The notes: generated by a model from the sequence alone, not told the origin. DNA of 64,000 nt from Gammaproteobacteria bacterium (GCA_012960305.1 DUBM01000011.1:248001-312000); one strand, 5' to 3'. Positions 34,227 through 46,466 are shown, counted from the first letter of the stretch. Numbers and translations are program-made.

Positions 34227-35078
34227 CTAGCCCAATTTTTGCTGTTCCCTGATCGGCATTCTAGCCCTAACGTTTCTGACAAACTCTAAATTAATTTCCG
34301 CAGTCGCCACTCCTTCACCTTCTTCGACCATCGCCAATACCGTACCCCAGGGATCGATAATCATCGAGTGACCCCAGGTTTCACGCGTTTGCGAATGCCT
34401 TCCCCCTTGCCCAGCCGCTATAACATAGCATTGATTCTCTATCGCTCGTGCACGCAACAAACTCTCCCAATGGGCCTCACCGGTAACCTTGGTGAAAGCC
34501 GCCGGCACAGTGACCAGTTCAGCACCACGCTGAAAAAGCGCTCTATAGAGTTCAGGGAAGCGCATATCATAGCAAATACTCAACCCTAGATTACCCACTG
34601 AGGTATCTACACTAACTATATCGACACCTGGCTCGTAGCTCCGCGATTCTGAGTATTCTGATTGCTCATCATTAACAATGACATCGAATAGATGAATTTT
34701 ATCATATCGTGCGATTTGAGCCCCAGACTCATCGAAAACCAAACATGCGGACCTAACTCTCTCACTTTCTATTATTTCTGCAGCCGAGACCTCTCCATTT
34801 GGGGGTCGCGATATCAACGGTATAGTTCCTCCTACTATTATTACTTGATGTTTACTTGCTTGTTGGGAGAGAAAATTTTGTAGCTGTGCCTCAGGATCAC
34901 CTTCGATCTCCCCAAATTGGCGCATTGGCCCGCCCTCTAGCACGGCAAAGACTTCCGGCAAAAGCACAAGTCTTGCACCACCCTCGACAGCTTTGGCAAT
35001 AAGCCTCGCAGCCGTATTGAGATTTTCATCAATATTGGCAGTACTGACCATTTGTATCGCTGATACTTTATTTGTCAT
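34227..35078 (-). CDS. Carbon-nitrogen hydrolase (Nit1-like, deaminated glutathione amidase type)
   Basis: A 283-residue nitrilase-superfamily amidase. The catalytic triad is visible: Glu in L-L-P-E-V-F, Lys in Y-D-K-I-H-L-F-D-V, and Cys in L-S-I-C-Y-D-M-R-F-P-E-L-Y. These motifs match Nit1/YafV-like enzymes that hydrolyse deaminated glutathione, a metabolite-repair activity. Its position after yhdP in the mre-maf-rng-yhdP block is conserved in gammaproteobacteria, where tldD often follows; here a DUF445 gene follows instead. Start ATG at 35078. Confidence 0.93.
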   Translation of the reverse strand: MTNKVSAIQMVSTANIDENLNTAARLIAKAVEGGARLVLLPEVFAVLEGGPMRQFGEIEGDPEAQLQNFLSQQASKHQVIIVGGTIPLISRPPNGEVSAAEIIESERVRSACLVFDESGAQIARYDKIHLFDVIVNDEQSEYSESRSYEPGVDIVSVDTSVGNLGLSICYDMRFPELYRALFQRGAELVTVPAAFTKVTGEAHWESLLRARAIENQCYVIAAGQGGRHSQTRETWGHSMIIDPWGTVLAMVEEGEGVATAEINLEFVRNVRARMPIREQQKLG

Positions 35079-35152
35079 CGATGGTTGCTCATTCTAAAAA
35101 TGGGTTGAGCGACAGAAATTAAAGACATTGATTAAAAGAAAAATAAATTAGC

Positions 35153-38100
35153 TTATTGTGGAGCCACCACGGTTTCTTCTGGACTGTCCGGTGAGCCAAA
35201 TGCCTGTTTAAACTCAGGTTCGAGGCCTTCCCAAGGGCCATCCAAGGTGTAAACAGCGCTGGTTAAACTATTAATCTGATCTCCAAAAATCTGATCGACG
35301 AGATAAGCCCCCACCGCCAGCGGCAAATTCGCCGTTAATAAGCCCAACCAAGGAATATTGTCACTTACTGGAAGGGTCACAAACATTTCCCCCAAAATCG
35401 TTTCATTAGCCAAATCGATTTCTCCAGTTATTTGATAAAGACTTGAAGGTCCAGAGATTACTAGCCTATCTTCAATATTCACTAGCCCATTTTCCAGATT
35501 TACAACGGCGGAAATTTCTTCATAGGCCAATCCACTTCGCAGTAGGTCATCGCTAAAACGTAGCCGCCGCATAATCGCATCGAAATTAATAATGCTTATT
35601 AATTTGAGAGCACCATTGCCTGCAGCGCCTTGTAAAAAACGGCCATCATCGATTTCCAGCTCGATGTTGCCACTAAGGCCTGCCGCTGAGAAAAATGCTG
35701 GCGTGCCAGGCCAATCAACATCCGTTATGAAGTAAGCGTCATCCGATTCTAGACTTGCTGCATAGCCATTTGCTTGCAGTACATCTGCTAAATTATCAGC
35801 ATAAAGTATGCCTGCCAGGGAGCTGTGATGATTTTCACCATCGTAAAGCCAAGAAAAATGAGGCACTGGTAACCCATCTTCTAATTGCTGCTTCCCATTT
35901 TCATCAAGATCATCGAGTCCAACTCGCAATCCACGAAAATCAAATACCAGATCGCTAAACTCGGCACCGGTGTCGGACGGGTTTAAAGTAAAATTCCACC
36001 GACCATAGGAGCGAGAACCAATGCTAAAGTCATCGGTAGAGAACCGCATTTTTGGTAAGGTTCTAGGGTCCATGCTTGCCAGCACATCAATTCGGTCCAC
36101 CTCTTCCTCATCCGATTGCTTCGTGTTTAAAGTATCAACGACTTCATCATCCTCTTCTCCGGAAAATCTTAGATAATCGAAGTCGAGTTCAATATAGTCA
36201 TCCTCATCGAAAGGAATACTAACCTTTCCAAGCGCCGCGTCACCCATGAGCTCCACTAACCAGCTATCTGCTCTAGGATCACTTTCGATTCTCATATTCA
36301 CATTCGGAAGCACTTGGCCATATAACTCGAGAGCATCTAGGCCAAGATCAACGAAAACTACCGAATCACTAAATTGGGCAGAAGGATTATCAACCGTGCT
36401 CAGCTCTTCCAGGAGTCTCGTCCATTGTTCGAATTCAAATCGATCCAAGGTGCCTAGAATTACCAAGCCTTCAATGTCGTTATCGACTAAGCTGGAAAAA
36501 TTTCCGCCGTTTTCGCCAAGAAAGACCAAACCATCGGTAAGTTCACCACCAGTCAGTTCCAATTCGAATTCAGTTTCAGGGCCCAGTTGACCCGTAATAA
36601 GCTGATTTGATTCCGCAAGCTCGATGTCAAAGCTAAAGGAATATTCAATGCCTGTTTCTTTTCGATAAGGATGAGGTAGAGCGATCGAAACATCTGTTAG
36701 TGAAGAATCAATTTTGAGTCTACTGGTCGACCGCTCCGAAGCATCTTGCTGGTCGAGGGTCAGGCTTGCGTCAAAGTTTACTAGACCATCCATTTGACCA
36801 AGCAAATCTCCAACAAGATTGCTTTGCAGAGGCCAACGGATTAATTCCTCAGGAGTCGCTGAACCCACAGCGTTCACGAGAATTTTTTCAATATCACCTT
36901 GATTATGTTTCGAAGACATAGAAAGCTCAACAGCCTGACCAAATAACTCACCATTCAAATGGCTCTTCTCTAAGCCGGTTTGAGTGTCGAAAATAACTGG
37001 GCCGGTGAGTTTCTCGAAAACGAGACCATAGTCTGGAATTACAATTTTATTTTCTGTGACTGCAAGATTCAATCTTACCTCTGTCTCGGCATCCGGCTGT
37101 GAGAGAGGAACTCTGACATCGATCTCGGCGGCAAAATTACCTTGGGCTTGCCAATCTGAAAAAGTATTTTTTAATTGTTCGCCAACAGGCACTGCCTGTA
37201 AAAAAGCCAAGGCCTGAGTAGTTAATCCTGCTGTCTGTCCATTAATGGCAATCCAACTTTCTCCTGATTCATTTCTACGAATATTTCCGATGGCTGCACC
37301 CATCTCGATACCCATACTGCTGCCACTCCTGACTTCAACATCTATATTGTTATCATCCGTATATACCACGGCATCCAAATCAGATAAATTTGGCCATTCG
37401 TCGGCATAGTTAAATTCGCCATCAGATACCTGAAAGAAACTTTGAAAGGTTTTAGTCTCAGATGCCGCACCAGGCAAAGTCGATCCTCTATATATCACAC
37501 CGCTGTCGAACACAGTACCACCGAGAATCGCGCCATCTAGCCAGGCCATGTTGTTTCTTAGAGCGGGCGCAATATTGGGGCCATCGGGCAAGAACATTGC
37601 CTTCTGTGTTGCATCAACACGCTGCGCTCCTACTAGAAGTTCAAAGTCTGCCTCACGCTCACCATTCGCATGTCGATGTATCATAGAAGTAAATTGAACC
37701 CGACCATCCGCAGCCGTTGAATCCGCGATAATGACGCTACTGAGTATCTGCACCCGTTGTCCGTCGTTCATGTCTATTTTGTAATTAAAATTGCCATTCA
37801 CATGGCTGTAGTCCCAAACCTCAGTGAAGATATTAGGTATATTGATACTGAACTCATCGGAGTCGATCTCTGCCAGACCTGTGACCAACCTAGCCTTAAT
37901 ATCGTAATCAACTTCTGCGTAACCATTGATACCCCACATATTAGGCGAACCACCTCTTGATGAAAGCTCTCCATCGCTGAGATTGGTTTTGATAATCCAA
38001 TGCTCATCACTTTCTTCAGCTAGCGGAATGAAGGCAGAAAAATTTTCAAGTTGGCCAGAAGGCAAATACTGCGCTAATTGTTCATTTACGCTATCACTCA

Positions 38101-39202
38101 AAAACCCACTACTAAGGGCGAAGCCACTAAGCAGGGCTAGGTCGAGGTTATCAGCTTGTACTATCAAATTTTGATTGGGATGAAGGGATGTAAATATATT
38201 GAATGGCCTCCAGTAGGAGTCTTCCCAAGAGAGCGCCATATCATAGAGCGAAAGTTCCCAAGCTCCCTCTTCGGTTTTGCTCAGTTTAGTCAAGCCCTCA
38301 ATATTTGAAAGTGTCAAAGGCATTTCTTCATCAAAATATAAAGTGACACTGTCTACTTTTATCTGAGAAGTAAAATCGGCAAACTTTCCATCAGCAAAGT
38401 GAATCCAGAAATCTCCACCTCCAATCAATTCTTCAAAGGTGACCTCGTAGATTGGCAGAGCACCGACTAAATCCATGTAATCCGCTTCCGGAATATCTAT
38501 ATGCAATCTGCCATCAATCTCAGCTAACTCCTTACCTTTCACTTCTAATGACAATGTAAGCTGCTGATTACTGCCTTCCAAATTCGTATTTATGTGGAGA
38601 AAATGGGTTTGATCAAACTTTTGAATACTGGCGGATCCATTTATGAAACTGAAGCTGCTGCCATTTTTAGTACTAACATTAATTTTTACATTGCGCAGAT
38701 TAAGACTGGATACGCCTAGAAACGATTGATAAATGGCATCTAAATCGAGAGCAGCATCACCTGCTATATCAAGCCCGCTAAATTGCCATTGCCCAGATTC
38801 CAACTGCTTAATATTTACTTCCAAAGTTTCAATAACAAAACCTTCAAACACCCAACGGCGCTGCCAAATACTTTGGGGAATATCCACAATTAAAGTGGCA
38901 CTATCAAATACTAAAGCACTGACTTCAGGACCGGTGAATTGATCACTATCCCCACCAACCAAAATACGCAAGCCTTTGACTCTAATAATAGGATTGAAAC
39001 CCTGGAAACTACCAGTGAGAGATTGAATGCTGACTGGCACACCAGTCAATGTAGTAATTTGGGATTCAAAAAAGGAAGAATATCGTGTTATAGCTGGCAT
39101 AAACTGCCTGCCTACACTTACATAGGCCGCCACTAAAACCAGGGCGACAATGACCAACAAGATAACTTGCTGACGTAATCTTTTGAGAAATTTAAGCAGC
39201 AT
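35153..39202 (-). CDS. yhdP: YhdP family AsmA-like phospholipid transport protein
   Basis: A 1349-residue protein (family usual length about 1,250-1,300). One N-terminal membrane helix (about residues 12-30) anchors it in the inner membrane; the rest is a long periplasmic beta-rich repeat (DUF3971 in the middle, AsmA-like C-terminus with G-N-I-E-L-E-I-D-D-G-R-F-L and L-V-I-S-G-P-S-S-L-Y). YhdP, with TamB and YdbH, forms a hydrophobic bridge that moves phospholipids to the outer membrane. It follows the rng locus in the conserved cell-envelope block. Start ATG at 39202. Confidence 0.95.
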   Translation of the reverse strand: MLLKFLKRLRQQVILLVIVALVLVAAYVSVGRQFMPAITRYSSFFESQITTLTGVPVSIQSLTGSFQGFNPIIRVKGLRILVGGDSDQFTGPEVSALVFDSATLIVDIPQSIWQRRWVFEGFVIETLEVNIKQLESGQWQFSGLDIAGDAALDLDAIYQSFLGVSSLNLRNVKINVSTKNGSSFSFINGSASIQKFDQTHFLHINTNLEGSNQQLTLSLEVKGKELAEIDGRLHIDIPEADYMDLVGALPIYEVTFEELIGGGDFWIHFADGKFADFTSQIKVDSVTLYFDEEMPLTLSNIEGLTKLSKTEEGAWELSLYDMALSWEDSYWRPFNIFTSLHPNQNLIVQADNLDLALLSGFALSSGFLSDSVNEQLAQYLPSGQLENFSAFIPLAEESDEHWIIKTNLSDGELSSRGGSPNMWGINGYAEVDYDIKARLVTGLAEIDSDEFSINIPNIFTEVWDYSHVNGNFNYKIDMNDGQRVQILSSVIIADSTAADGRVQFTSMIHRHANGEREADFELLVGAQRVDATQKAMFLPDGPNIAPALRNNMAWLDGAILGGTVFDSGVIYRGSTLPGAASETKTFQSFFQVSDGEFNYADEWPNLSDLDAVVYTDDNNIDVEVRSGSSMGIEMGAAIGNIRRNESGESWIAINGQTAGLTTQALAFLQAVPVGEQLKNTFSDWQAQGNFAAEIDVRVPLSQPDAETEVRLNLAVTENKIVIPDYGLVFEKLTGPVIFDTQTGLEKSHLNGELFGQAVELSMSSKHNQGDIEKILVNAVGSATPEELIRWPLQSNLVGDLLGQMDGLVNFDASLTLDQQDASERSTSRLKIDSSLTDVSIALPHPYRKETGIEYSFSFDIELAESNQLITGQLGPETEFELELTGGELTDGLVFLGENGGNFSSLVDNDIEGLVILGTLDRFEFEQWTRLLEELSTVDNPSAQFSDSVVFVDLGLDALELYGQVLPNVNMRIESDPRADSWLVELMGDAALGKVSIPFDEDDYIELDFDYLRFSGEEDDEVVDTLNTKQSDEEEVDRIDVLASMDPRTLPKMRFSTDDFSIGSRSYGRWNFTLNPSDTGAEFSDLVFDFRGLRVGLDDLDENGKQQLEDGLPVPHFSWLYDGENHHSSLAGILYADNLADVLQANGYAASLESDDAYFITDVDWPGTPAFFSAAGLSGNIELEIDDGRFLQGAAGNGALKLISIINFDAIMRRLRFSDDLLRSGLAYEEISAVVNLENGLVNIEDRLVISGPSSLYQITGEIDLANETILGEMFVTLPVSDNIPWLGLLTANLPLAVGAYLVDQIFGDQINSLTSAVYTLDGPWEGLEPEFKQAFGSPDSPEETVVAPQ

Positions 39203-39438
39203 GCTAATAGTAATATGACCGATTTCTAGTTAGTTCCCAACGCTCACTGCAGCTAGCTTTGTCTAGGAAATAGCTGTAATTCAGACCTGAGAACGACTCT
39301 AGATTATAGGTATAACGTAGTTAAGCTGAATGGGAACTTAAAATAACGTACTTTTGAGTTCTTAGTTACAATGTCCAGTAAAGCAATAAACCTATGTCAA
39401 GGCACTGAATTCATTGACGTTAGGCCCCTGAAACACTA

Positions 39439-40920
39439 CTACGAAAGCACTACGTCGAATTCCTCTTGAGTATACATTGGTTCCACTTCAAATTTGACCG
39501 TCTTACCCACTAATTTTCCAACTCTGCTAGGCTAGTAGATCCTTCATCCAAGAGGCGATCAACTACAATTTTGGAAGCCATAACCAACAGCATATCGTTT
39601 TCGTAGGCTTTTGCTACATGTAGTATTTCTCGAAATATTTCGTAGCAACCCTCTCCGCCGACTTCTGATCTCCACGGCCAGCACATACCGTGCATGGATC
39701 ATTGAGAGTCTGACCCAAGCTCTCTCGCGTCCGCTTTCTGGTCATTTCGATCAACCCTAGCGGTGACAAATCTGTGGTCGCGGAGCAGGCATGGTCTTTT
39801 TCTAGCACTTTGTTAAAGGTACGTTGGACCTGATGCCGATGCTCGGGGTCAATCATGTCAATAAAATCGACAATGACAATGCCACCGAGATTCCGAACTC
39901 TTAGCTGTCTTGCTATAGCCTTAGCAGCTTCAAGGTTTGTTTTTAGAATGGTTTCTGAATGATTGCGACTGCCCAGATACCCTCCGGTGTTAACATCGAT
40001 AGTAGTCATAGCTTCAGTTTGATCAATAATTAAATCGCCGCCGGATTTCAATTTCACTTTTCTACTCAAGGCTTTTTTTATTTCATCTTCGATTCCGTAC
40101 ATATCGAAAATTGGTCGATCTCCTAAGTAGAGTTCAACATCAGTTTTTAAGTCCGGAATGTAGTCTTCCAAAAATTGCGTAATTTCATCGTAGGATTGTT
40201 TGTTATCAATTCTAATTTTTTCGACCCGAGGAGTAATGAGGTCTCTAATTGTTCTCATATAGTGTGACACTTCACTGTAAACAGCTTTAATCGTGCCACT
40301 CTTAGTAATACGTTTTCCTACTTTTGCCCAAAGACGGCCGAGATAACGTATATCTTCTCGAATCTCATCCGCTTCAACTCCTTCAGCTGCGGTGCGAATA
40401 ATATAGCCGCCTCGATCTGGCAATGTTTTGCGTTCATCTTCCAGACACTGCTAGAGAATAGTCATTAACCGAGAATGCTCCTCGTTACCTTCAAGGCGTT
40501 GAGAAATCGCAAGATGTCGGCTTCGTGGCAGAAAAACAAGGTTTCTGGAAGACAAAGTTAGATGCGTGCTCAGCCGTGCACCCTTAGTACTAATGGTATC
40601 TTTGACTACTTGTACTACTAGAACTGCCCTTCACGAAGCAAAGCTTGAATCGCTCGATGGGTATCCTCACGTACCTCGAACCCGTTCTCAACAATAGAGG
40701 AAATATCGAATGTATGAATGAAGGCGGCTTTCTCTAATCCGATATCTACAAACGCAGCTTCCATGCCTGGCATCACTCTTACCACTTGGTCATGATAGAT
40801 ATCACCAACGTGACCACGGCCGTTGTGAGGCTCGATAAATATCTCGTGCAGAGGTCCGTTCTCGATGAGAGCTACTCGAGTTTCCATAGGGGTTACATTG
40901 ATCAGTATTTCTTCGCTCAA
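39439..40920 (-). pseudogene. rng: Ribonuclease G, disrupted by three frameshifts and one TAG
   Basis: The expected place and length (about 493 codons) for RNase G, but in pieces. Piece 1 (from TTG 40920, AGGA upstream) reads S-E-E-I-L-I-N-V-T-P to L-L-R-E-G-Q. The frame then shifts near 40615 and continues V-Q-V-V-K-D. TAG at 40451-40453 follows M-T-I-L. Next comes the catalytic DNase I-like part with I-D-V-N-T-G-G-Y and V-D-F-I-D-M-I, then C-x-x-C-x-G-R-G. A second shift near 39650 leads to Y-E-I-F-R-E-I, and a third near 39512 to L-V-G-K-T-V-K to the stop at 39439. Each shift is one missing base. RNase G matures 16S rRNA 5' ends but is dispensable where RNase E exists. Confidence 0.88.
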
Positions 40921-41555
40921 TTTAATTCCTCGGCACTCGTGTACGAGATAGAGTTTTCGGCCACATTCGCCTGAGCCAGACAATCTATACCAAATTCTTT
41001 CAACAAATTTGCCGTCTCAAATAATGGCAAGCCCATTACTGAGCTGTAGCTACCTGCGATTCCTCTAACGAACAGCGCACCTAAACCCTGTATACCATAA
41101 GAGCCAGCCTTGTCTTTCGGCTCACCGCTAAACCAATAATCCTCTGCTTGTTGCTCACTGATTGGCCCAAAGCTGACAATTGATTCATGCAGAACAATTT
41201 TTCTGAGGGCAGCAGTTGCCACGCATACTGCAGATAAGACGCGATGATCGCCATCACTCAACAATTTCAACATCCTCAGGCAATCTTCGCGGTCTACGGG
41301 CTTGCCCATTAGCCGCGAGTCTTTCACTACTAATGTATCAGCTGCGATTACTATCGTAGCGAAACTCTGCGGGCGGGATAGTGCCGAGCTGGCTTTTTCT
41401 TCAGCCATTCTTCGCACATATTTTCCAGGAGATTCATTAGCAAGGCGGGACTCATTAATATCTTCGCGACTAACACTAAACTGAAGACCTATCTGCTCGA
41501 GTAATTTTTTACGTCTTGGCGAAGCAGAAGCGAGAATTAGTGAGCTGCGCGTCAT
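40917..41555 (-). CDS. maf: Maf family nucleotide pyrophosphatase
   Basis: A 212-residue Maf protein. S-A-S-P-R-R-K-K-L-L-E-Q-I-G at residues about 9-22 is the triphosphate-binding signature, and A-D-T-L-V-V holds the catalytic Asp. It hydrolyses non-canonical or pyrimidine nucleotides (dTTP/UTP pyrophosphatase type, YhdE). The TGA stop overlaps the rng TTG start (TTGA), so translation of the two was coupled. Start ATG at 41555, 18 bp after mreD. Confidence 0.95.
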   Translation of the reverse strand: MTRSSLILASASPRRKKLLEQIGLQFSVSREDINESRLANESPGKYVRRMAEEKASSALSRPQSFATIVIAADTLVVKDSRLMGKPVDREDCLRMLKLLSDGDHRVLSAVCVATAALRKIVLHESIVSFGPISEQQAEDYWFSGEPKDKAGSYGIQGLGALFVRGIAGSYSSVMGLPLFETANLLKEFGIDCLAQANVAENSISYTSAEELN

Positions 41556-41573
41556 TGAAGTATTGCCGCTCGG

Positions 41574-42062
41574 CTAATGCACATCGAAGCTGCGCCTAAT
41601 CTGGCGTAGTAGCTGAAACAATGAAGGCCAGATTACCGCACTCGTCACTGACGCCATCAGGAATATCAAATTAGAAGATACAGTTTGATCAGTAATAATT
41701 TGCAACCAATTACAAATCATTACATTCAAACCTATCAACACTAACATCAAGCCACTCTGTTGGAGGGTTGTGAACATTCGCATTCGCTGATGCAAACTTA
41801 AAGTGACGTAGGCGAGTATCACCAAGGAGAGAGCATTAACACCAAGAGTCGAACTTTCTAAAATATCCAGCAATAGCCCAACCACCCATGCCCAGCCAAT
41901 ACCGACACGATAAGGCAAAGCCATAACCCAGTAGATCAAAACCATGGGCACCCACTCAGGGCGATATCTCATTGCCCAATCCGGAAACGGAACAATAGCG
42001 AGTGAGTAAGCGATGGAAAAGGTTAGGAAAATTACCCAGGTGGCGTGTGGCTTGTTCTGCAT
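41574..42062 (-). CDS. mreD: Rod shape-determining protein MreD
   Basis: A 162-residue inner-membrane protein with five or six hydrophobic helices. The conserved R-P-E-W-V-P-M-V-L-I-Y-W follows the first helix, as in gammaproteobacterial MreD, and G-L-L-L-D-I-L-E-S-S-T-L-G is its family motif. It is part of the elongasome with MreB, MreC, RodA and PBP2. It lies 8 bp after mreC in the same operon. Confidence 0.95.
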   Translation of the reverse strand: MQNKPHATWVIFLTFSIAYSLAIVPFPDWAMRYRPEWVPMVLIYWVMALPYRVGIGWAWVVGLLLDILESSTLGVNALSLVILAYVTLSLHQRMRMFTTLQQSGLMLVLIGLNVMICNWLQIITDQTVSSNLIFLMASVTSAVIWPSLFQLLRQIRRSFDVH

Positions 42063-42070
42063 TTAACTGC

Positions 42071-43009
42071 CTACTGGTCCGCGACGTCGTGGTCGATTCG
42101 AGTAATCTGGCCGTCGGAAATCACCACGGTATCAGCATCTTCCAGCTCAGGTGGGATTGTCGAGTCCAAGAACTCCTCATCAATTAAGTCCAGAGCAGAC
42201 TCTTCCACATTCTCATTCTGAAAAACGAGCATCACATGGCGAGTACTGGCGATCTGAGCTAGAGGTCTTGCCTTAACAGTAGCAAAATCCTGCCCAGGAT
42301 CAGCATACACACTAATAATTTCTGCCACCGGATAATTTTTTGGATAGACCTGACCCATTCCTGAACTGACCAATTTATCTCCGACCAACATATCCTGAGT
42401 TTGAGTTACGAATTCTAACTCCAACCCATTCACCGAAGTACGACTGCCGCGAGCTAATCCTCGTTCACCATTACGATTAACTTCCACGGGAGTGACATGA
42501 TGCGGGTCTGTAATTAACAGAATCCAACTAGTAAAAGGCAGTACTTCGTCTACCTGCCCCATCAGACCATTAGCATCCAGCAATGCCTGACCGATAAAGA
42601 CGCCATCTCCCGCACCTTTGTTAATAAGAACTCTTTTCGAGTAAGGGTCAGGAGAAACATTGATAATCTCGGCCGGTAATACTTCACCATCGACGATCTG
42701 ACTAGCTTCATTCAAAGCTCGTAGTCGACTGTTCTCACTTGCCAAACTTTCTAATAATTGTAACTCCCGCTGACTTACTAATAGCTCTTGCCTTAAATGC
42801 ACATTATCTTCGAGCAAGTCCGTGCGGGAAACAAAGACATCATCTATCCAAAAAGAAACACGGGTAGGGATCGCTGCCACCCAGTAGATAGGTGTCGTTG
42901 CATAGCCAAGACCAAAGCGAACTTTTTCAAGGTAACCGAAACGACTGTCAGCGAACATAATGCAAACTGACAGAAAAAGGAAAGCAAGCGCACGGTATTC
43001 TAGCGCCAC
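42071..43009 (-). CDS. mreC: Rod shape-determining protein MreC
   Basis: A 312-residue bitopic protein: one membrane helix near residues 5-20, a coiled coil (about 65-100, rich in Leu/Glu), then the periplasmic beta-barrel with I-N-K-G-A-G-D-G-V-F-I-G-Q and R-G-L-A-R-G-S. It links MreB to PBP2. The C-terminal tail (after M-L-V-F-Q) is acidic and unusually long. The start is GTG at 43009 (V-A-L-E-Y-R). It follows mreB with a 164-bp gap, so it may also have its own promoter. Confidence 0.95.
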   Translation of the reverse strand: MALEYRALAFLFLSVCIMFADSRFGYLEKVRFGLGYATTPIYWVAAIPTRVSFWIDDVFVSRTDLLEDNVHLRQELLVSQRELQLLESLASENSRLRALNEASQIVDGEVLPAEIINVSPDPYSKRVLINKGAGDGVFIGQALLDANGLMGQVDEVLPFTSWILLITDPHHVTPVEVNRNGERGLARGSRTSVNGLELEFVTQTQDMLVGDKLVSSGMGQVYPKNYPVAEIISVYADPGQDFATVKARPLAQIASTRHVMLVFQNENVEESALDLIDEEFLDSTIPPELEDADTVVISDGQITRIDHDVADQ

Positions 43010-43173
43010 GCCTTTTATAAAGAGCGTCTTATCGATAGTTGGAGTGCCTCATTCTGACATTTAGTCTAGAGATTCGTGCAAAAGCCTAATCAAAGATTAT
43101 AAACCAGCTAAATCCAGAATAAATCTCTGATTACCTCTGTCTTAGGTCAATATAAAGAAGCTAGCACCTCTTT

Positions 43174-44613
<1,440 letters not shown>

Positions 44614-44901
44614 ATGGCTTTAGATAAGTCTGAAGTAGAAAAAATCGCTCACCTCGCTCGCTTACGTGTTAGCGAAGCTGAATCCGATGAAGTGGCGAAT
44701 CGCATTACCGATATCCTGACCTTAATAGATCAGATGCAATCTGTGGACACTGATTCAGTGGAACCCCTCGCCCACCCTTTAGATGTAGTCCAGAGATTGC
44801 GCAAAGATAAAGTGACCGAAACCGATCAGCGGGAAAAATTACAAGCCCTCGCGCCAGACACCCAAGACGGGCTATTCCTAGTACCCGTAGTAATAGAATA
44901 A
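44614..44901 (+). CDS. gatC: Asp-tRNA(Asn)/Glu-tRNA(Gln) amidotransferase subunit GatC
   Basis: A 95-residue GatC of normal size. V-E-K-I-A-H-L-A-R-L at the N-terminus and V-E-P-L-A-H-P in the middle are family signatures. ATG 44614 is chosen because GGAG lies 8 bp ahead; the upstream extension has no family similarity. It stabilises GatA/GatB during amidation of misacylated Glu-tRNA(Gln) or Asp-tRNA(Asn). First of gatCAB. Confidence 0.96.
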   Translation: MALDKSEVEKIAHLARLRVSEAESDEVANRITDILTLIDQMQSVDTDSVEPLAHPLDVVQRLRKDKVTETDQREKLQALAPDTQDGLFLVPVVIE

Positions 44902-45002
44902 TGAATTAGATAGTTAATTAAATGAGCTAAATAACAACTAATAGTATTCAATCATAGAAATTACCGGAGCAATGTCATTATCTGGCATTGAGAAAAGAAT
45001 TA

Positions 45003-46463
45003 ATGATAGAAAAAACTGTCGCTGAACTTTCCGCAGCATTATCTGCGGGCGACGTATCCAGCGTCGAGCTGACTCAAGCTTACCTTGCTCGCATTGCAAA
45101 ACACAACGCGACGCTAAATGCATACATTACAGTGTGCGAAAAGCCCGCTTTAGCTCAAGCCCAAAAAGCAGATGAAGCACGCGCCGATGGCGCCAGTGGA
45201 CCATTGCTTGGAATTCCCATGGCACATAAAGATATTTTCTGCACCAAAGGTGTGAAAACTACCTGTGGGTCGAAAATGCTGCACAATTTTATCGCTCCCT
45301 ATAATGCAACCGTTGTTGAGAAGTTGAAGACCGCCGGCACAGTCATGTTAGGAAAAACGAACATGGACGAATTTGCCATGGGCTCTTCGAATGAAACCAG
45401 CCATTTCGGCCCCGTGCGAAACCCTTGGGATACTGATCGTGTGCCAGGTGGCTCTTCTGGAGGCTCTGCCTCTGCTGTGGCTGCAGATTTATGTGCAATT
45501 GCAACGGGCACCGATACTGGCGGCTCAATTCGTCAGCCCGCTTCCTTTTGTGGAATAACCGGCTTCAAACCGAGTTATGGCCGAGTATCACGATGGGGCA
45601 TGATCGCCTTCGCATCCAGTCTCGATCAGGCGGGCGCATTAAGCAAGAGTGCGGAAGATTCTGCACTACTATTGAACGCAATGGCTGGTCTTGATTTAAA
45701 AGACTCCACCAGTATCGATAGGAAAGTTGATGACTACACTTCTTCATTAAACGACTCAATGGACGGCTTAAAAATCGGCATACCCCGACAACATTTCACC
45801 GAAGGACTGTCAGCTGATGTAGAACAAGTGATTCGTGATGCCCTCGCAGAATATGAAAAGCTAGGCGCAACTATCAAAGAAATAGATTTACCCAACAATC
45901 ATCTATCAGTGTCCGCCTATTACGTTGTAGCACCAGCCGAGGCTTCCGCAAACCTTTCACGGTACGATGGAGTTCGCTACGGCTATCGCTGCAAGAGTCC
46001 GATTGACCTTGAAGACATGTATAAGCGTACTCGAAGCGAAGGTTTTGGTGACGAAGTAAAACGTAGAATCATGGTGGGCACCTACGCTCTTTCAGCTGGA
46101 TTTTATGATGCCTACTATCGAAAGGCGCAAAAAATCCGTCGCCTGATTAAAAACGACTTTAACGACGCATTCAAAGAAGTTGATGTAATTGTTGGACCCA
46201 CTTCACCGCATACCGCATTCGAACTGGGAGCGAAAACTGACCCTGTCGCCATGTACCTCGAGGATATCTATACCATTGCAGTAAACCTTGCTGGTTTACC
46301 AGGAGCTTCCATACCAGCTGGCCTGGCCAAGGGTCTACCGGTCGGCATGCATCTAGTCGCACCGGATTTTGCAGAATCAAAACTTTTGAATATTGCCCAT
46401 CAGTTCCAATCAAATACCGACTGGCACAAACGAAAGCCCCCAATTTGCGATGGAGAGGGCTAG
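45003..46463 (+). CDS. gatA: Glu/Asp-tRNA amidotransferase subunit GatA
   Basis: A 486-residue amidase-signature protein. The Ser-cis-Ser-Lys triad is visible: Lys in M-A-H-K-D-I-F, cis-Ser in G-G-S-S-G-G-S-A, and the nucleophile Ser in [10 protein letters not shown]. It releases ammonia from glutamine for transfer to GatB. The ATG at 45003 is preferred; an upstream TTG at 44988 is in frame. About 100 bp after gatC and 3 bp before gatB. Confidence 0.97.
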   Translation: MIEKTVAELSAALSAGDVSSVELTQAYLARIAKHNATLNAYITVCEKPALAQAQKADEARADGASGPLLGIPMAHKDIFCTKGVKTTCGSKMLHNFIAPYNATVVEKLKTAGTVMLGKTNMDEFAMGSSNETSHFGPVRNPWDTDRVPGGSSGGSASAVAADLCAIATGTDTGGSIRQPASFCGITGFKPSYGRVSRWGMIAFASSLDQAGALSKSAEDSALLLNAMAGLDLKDSTSIDRKVDDYTSSLNDSMDGLKIGIPRQHFTEGLSADVEQVIRDALAEYEKLGATIKEIDLPNNHLSVSAYYVVAPAEASANLSRYDGVRYGYRCKSPIDLEDMYKRTRSEGFGDEVKRRIMVGTYALSAGFYDAYYRKAQKIRRLIKNDFNDAFKEVDVIVGPTSPHTAFELGAKTDPVAMYLEDIYTIAVNLAGLPGASIPAGLAKGLPVGMHLVAPDFAESKLLNIAHQFQSNTDWHKRKPPICDGEG

Positions 46464-46466
46464 ATA

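Noticed and set aside
39439-40920. Programmed ribosomal frameshifting in rng
   Set aside because: Three shifts plus a TAG in one gene, without slippery heptamers at the junctions, do not fit programmed frameshifting.
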